NCBI GenBank assembly: GCA_017506865.1
Contig: JAFCMP010000091.1
Location: 1 to 64,000 of the forward strand
Source: Tribonema minus
Taxonomy: Eukaryota; Sar; Xanthophyceae; Tribonematales; Tribonemataceae
Length of the DNA: 64,000 nucleotides
Direction of reading: 5' to 3'
The translations under genes and the position numbers were made by a program. Below, piece by piece: positions 63,330-64,000 of this stretch (positions within the stretch are counted from its first letter, which is position 1; the number at the start of each line of letters is the position of its first letter). The notes below the pieces were generated by a model. The model ran no database searches. It was not told the DNA's origin and saw only the letters and a list, made by a program, of their open reading frames with translations.

Positions 63330-64000
63330 GTAGGTAGGTATACACTGAATGCGTAGTGTTCTGCTCATGTACTCTGTAGTATGTCTCCTGCATCGTGCAC
63401 CGTAATTATTCCTGGCCTTGCGAAATGTACTTTGGTTGCGCTTTTCTATTGACCAGCTTTCAGGTCGCGTGTGTGTCACCATGATGCGCTGCCTTGCATA
63501 TGTACCATCATTGAAGGATCTCAACGCAGCCATGCTCGTTCTTTGATAGGTCTGCAATATGGAATGACATTCATGTGTATGTACAATGATACTGCTGACG
63601 TACATTCATGGCGGAACCAGTATGGCATGACATGCTAGGTGTGTGTGCAAAGAGACATCGCTGAATAAGTCATTCTCACGTGGCAGATTGCACTCGTGTG
63701 TTTGCGAGCATCATATATCTCTACGGCAAAAGGCAGCCCTTGGCACAACAATGGGGACATGTGTGTTTGAACACAAGCAAAGAACCACCATTTCACGCAG
63801 CAGCAGCACAATGACCATGACGCGGGAGCAGTGATGGCGTGAGAGGCACACTCTCAAGAGCAATGGCGCACTACCATCCACGGATCAAGACTCACATTTT
63901 GAGTCCATGAAGTCAATGTCCTCACCAGCTCATGCCTCAACCTGTCCTGCTGTGTCACGCTGCCGCAGCAACATCGCGCTGCACGAGTCCTGCGTAGTGG
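63330..64000. other. Intron or intergenic end of the window
   Basis: The donor GTAGGTAGGT at 63330 opens an intron with no acceptor-bounded exon that I could match in phase (2) before the edge. No other feature is seen. Confidence 0.35.

Overview
This window looks like nuclear DNA of a green alga, most likely a chlorophycean/volvocalean relative. The evidence is GC-rich coding sequence, short exons bounded by GTGAGT/GTAAGC-type donors and CAG acceptors, runs of CTG/CAG, abundant minisatellites, and a transposon mix known from Chlamydomonas and Volvox: a Ty3/gypsy element, a non-LTR element with a restriction-like endonuclease and OTU protease, and a DIRS-type element with a tyrosine recombinase. 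The taxon is inferred; no rRNA, tRNA or organellar gene is visible.

Left part (1-19 kb). A Ty3/gypsy chromovirus-like element enters from the left edge and fills 1-9.9 kb. Its gag-pol polyprotein carries a complete-looking cytosine-C5 DNA methyltransferase between gag and protease, and a chromodomain-like segment after the integrase. It is broken once, by a one-base frameshift inside RT. A 330-bp inverted-repeat element follows (10.33-10.66 kb). A five-exon minus-strand gene (12.96-17.43 kb) then encodes a coiled-coil protein with a possible PD-(D/E)xK nuclease region. Its splice phases agree at all four junctions, giving a 460-residue reading frame.

Centre (19-28 kb). A minus-strand non-LTR retrotransposon encodes a zinc-finger region, an OTU-type cysteine protease, reverse transcriptase and a C-terminal restriction-like endonuclease. 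One in-frame TGA and one frameshift inside the OTU domain interrupt what would otherwise be one frame.

Centre-right (28-55 kb). This stretch has few genes and many repeats: a 129-bp satellite in several clusters, a 1.1-kb segmental duplication in which the satellite grew from two to about seven units, three copies of a small basic Cys-rich peptide gene, a roughly 140-bp and a roughly 93-bp tandem repeat, and composite repeats ending in TAGGCGCCTA palindromes with GGCA runs. Between them lie short coding islands or relics, the best being 31.2-31.7, 34.8-35.1, 35.8-36.3, 44.8-45.5, 50.7-52.6 (coiled coil) and 53.9-54.5 kb.

Right part (55-64 kb). A decayed DIRS-like element (gag, RT/RNase H, tyrosine recombinase) is followed by the first five exons of a host gene with beta-propeller-like segments, which runs off the right edge. 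Several otherwise intact frames are broken by single-base deletions, some in G or C runs, so assembly error should be separated from real decay before any of these genes is called dead.
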